Of a DNA stretch of 6,105 nucleotides, positions 5,963 through 6,105 are shown piece by piece. The DNA lies in contig JBBQWB010000141.1 in the NCBI GenBank assembly GCA_038210985.1, positions 1 through 6,105 on the forward strand. Direction: 5' to 3'. Each line of letters starts with the position of its first letter. Positions within the stretch are counted from its first letter, which is position 1. The translations under genes were made by a program, and so were the position numbers. The stretch is from JAQUGA01 sp038210985. GTDB lineage: Bacteria > Bacteroidota > Bacteroidia > Bacteroidales > WCHB1-69. The notes beneath the pieces were generated by a model, which did no database searches, was not told where the DNA came from, and was given only the letters and a program-made list of their open reading frames with translations.

Positions 5963-6105
5963 TTAAAATTGGAAATAGATAAATGGTTGCACTGAAGATG
6001 ACTTTACTTGTAAAAAAATCTGAATTAGGATAGCTAAAAATACAAATTTTAAAATTAAGTCGGTGTTATAAAATTTATTTTTAATTATTTCTTTCAAACT
6101 TTCGG
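5963..6105 (-). CDS. MBOAT-family O-acyltransferase (AlgI-like), C-terminal fragment
   Basis: On the minus strand an open frame enters from the right edge and ends at a TAA (5965-5963), giving 46 residues. It comprises a charged segment (ESLKEIIKNKFYNTD), one hydrophobic transmembrane segment (LILKFVFLAILIQIFLQV) and the tail SSSVQPFIYFQF. A final membrane helix followed by '…PFIYFQF' at the extreme C-terminus is what I recognise from Bacteroidetes MBOAT proteins of the AlgI type, which move acyl groups across the inner membrane to extracellular glycans. The catalytic histidine lies outside the window, so the call rests on this short tail and on the adjoining SGNH gene, 6 nt downstream, a usual MBOAT partner. 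Confidence 0.72.
   Translation of the reverse strand, partial: ESLKEIIKNKFYNTDLILKFVFLAILIQIFLQVKSSSVQPFIYFQF

Overview
The window looks like a chromosomal segment from an anaerobic or facultatively anaerobic Bacteroidetes, probably near the Bacteroidales/Marinilabiliales. The pointers are very AT-rich DNA, A-rich translation starts without Shine-Dalgarno sequences, a Bacteroidetes-type promoter (TTG, 21 nt, TAnnTTTG), a GIN-domain/outer-membrane-barrel protein, and an MBOAT protein ending in IYFQF. The genus cannot be fixed from this alone.

Layout. Positions 1-256 (minus) hold the N-terminus of an AMP-forming acyl-CoA ligase that runs off the left edge. A 723-nt divergent intergenic region (257-979) contains no convincing gene. 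It does hold a REP-like imperfect inverted repeat, several dyads and a good promoter just before hydG. From 980 to 4438 (plus) run four closely spaced genes: hydG (radical-SAM [FeFe]-hydrogenase maturase), two tandem small TM1266-like 'iron-only hydrogenase system regulator' proteins, and a secreted GIN-domain protein with a C-terminal outer-membrane barrel. A strong bidirectional terminator (4453-4491) closes this cluster. Converging on it from the right (minus strand) are a secreted SGNH/GDSL-type protein with a C-terminal LysM domain (4487-5956) and, 6 nt upstream of that, the last 46 residues of an MBOAT O-acyltransferase (5963-6105).

How the genes may work together. HydG makes the CO and cyanide ligands of the hydrogenase H-cluster, and the two small ACT-like proteins belong to a family that co-occurs with this machinery, so 980-2944 is a hydrogenase maturation/regulation unit. 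HydE, HydF and the hydrogenase itself are not in the window. The barrel gene follows without a terminator, but its link to hydrogenase is unproven. The MBOAT/SGNH-LysM pair resembles in logic a membrane acyltransferase plus periplasmic partner that O-acylates a cell-envelope glycan. LysM suggests peptidoglycan, as in PatA/PatB, but that is inference. The most interesting points are the duplicated TM1266-like genes, the barrel gene in the hyd cluster, the LysM-fused SGNH protein beside an MBOAT gene, and the dense symmetrical elements upstream of hydG.
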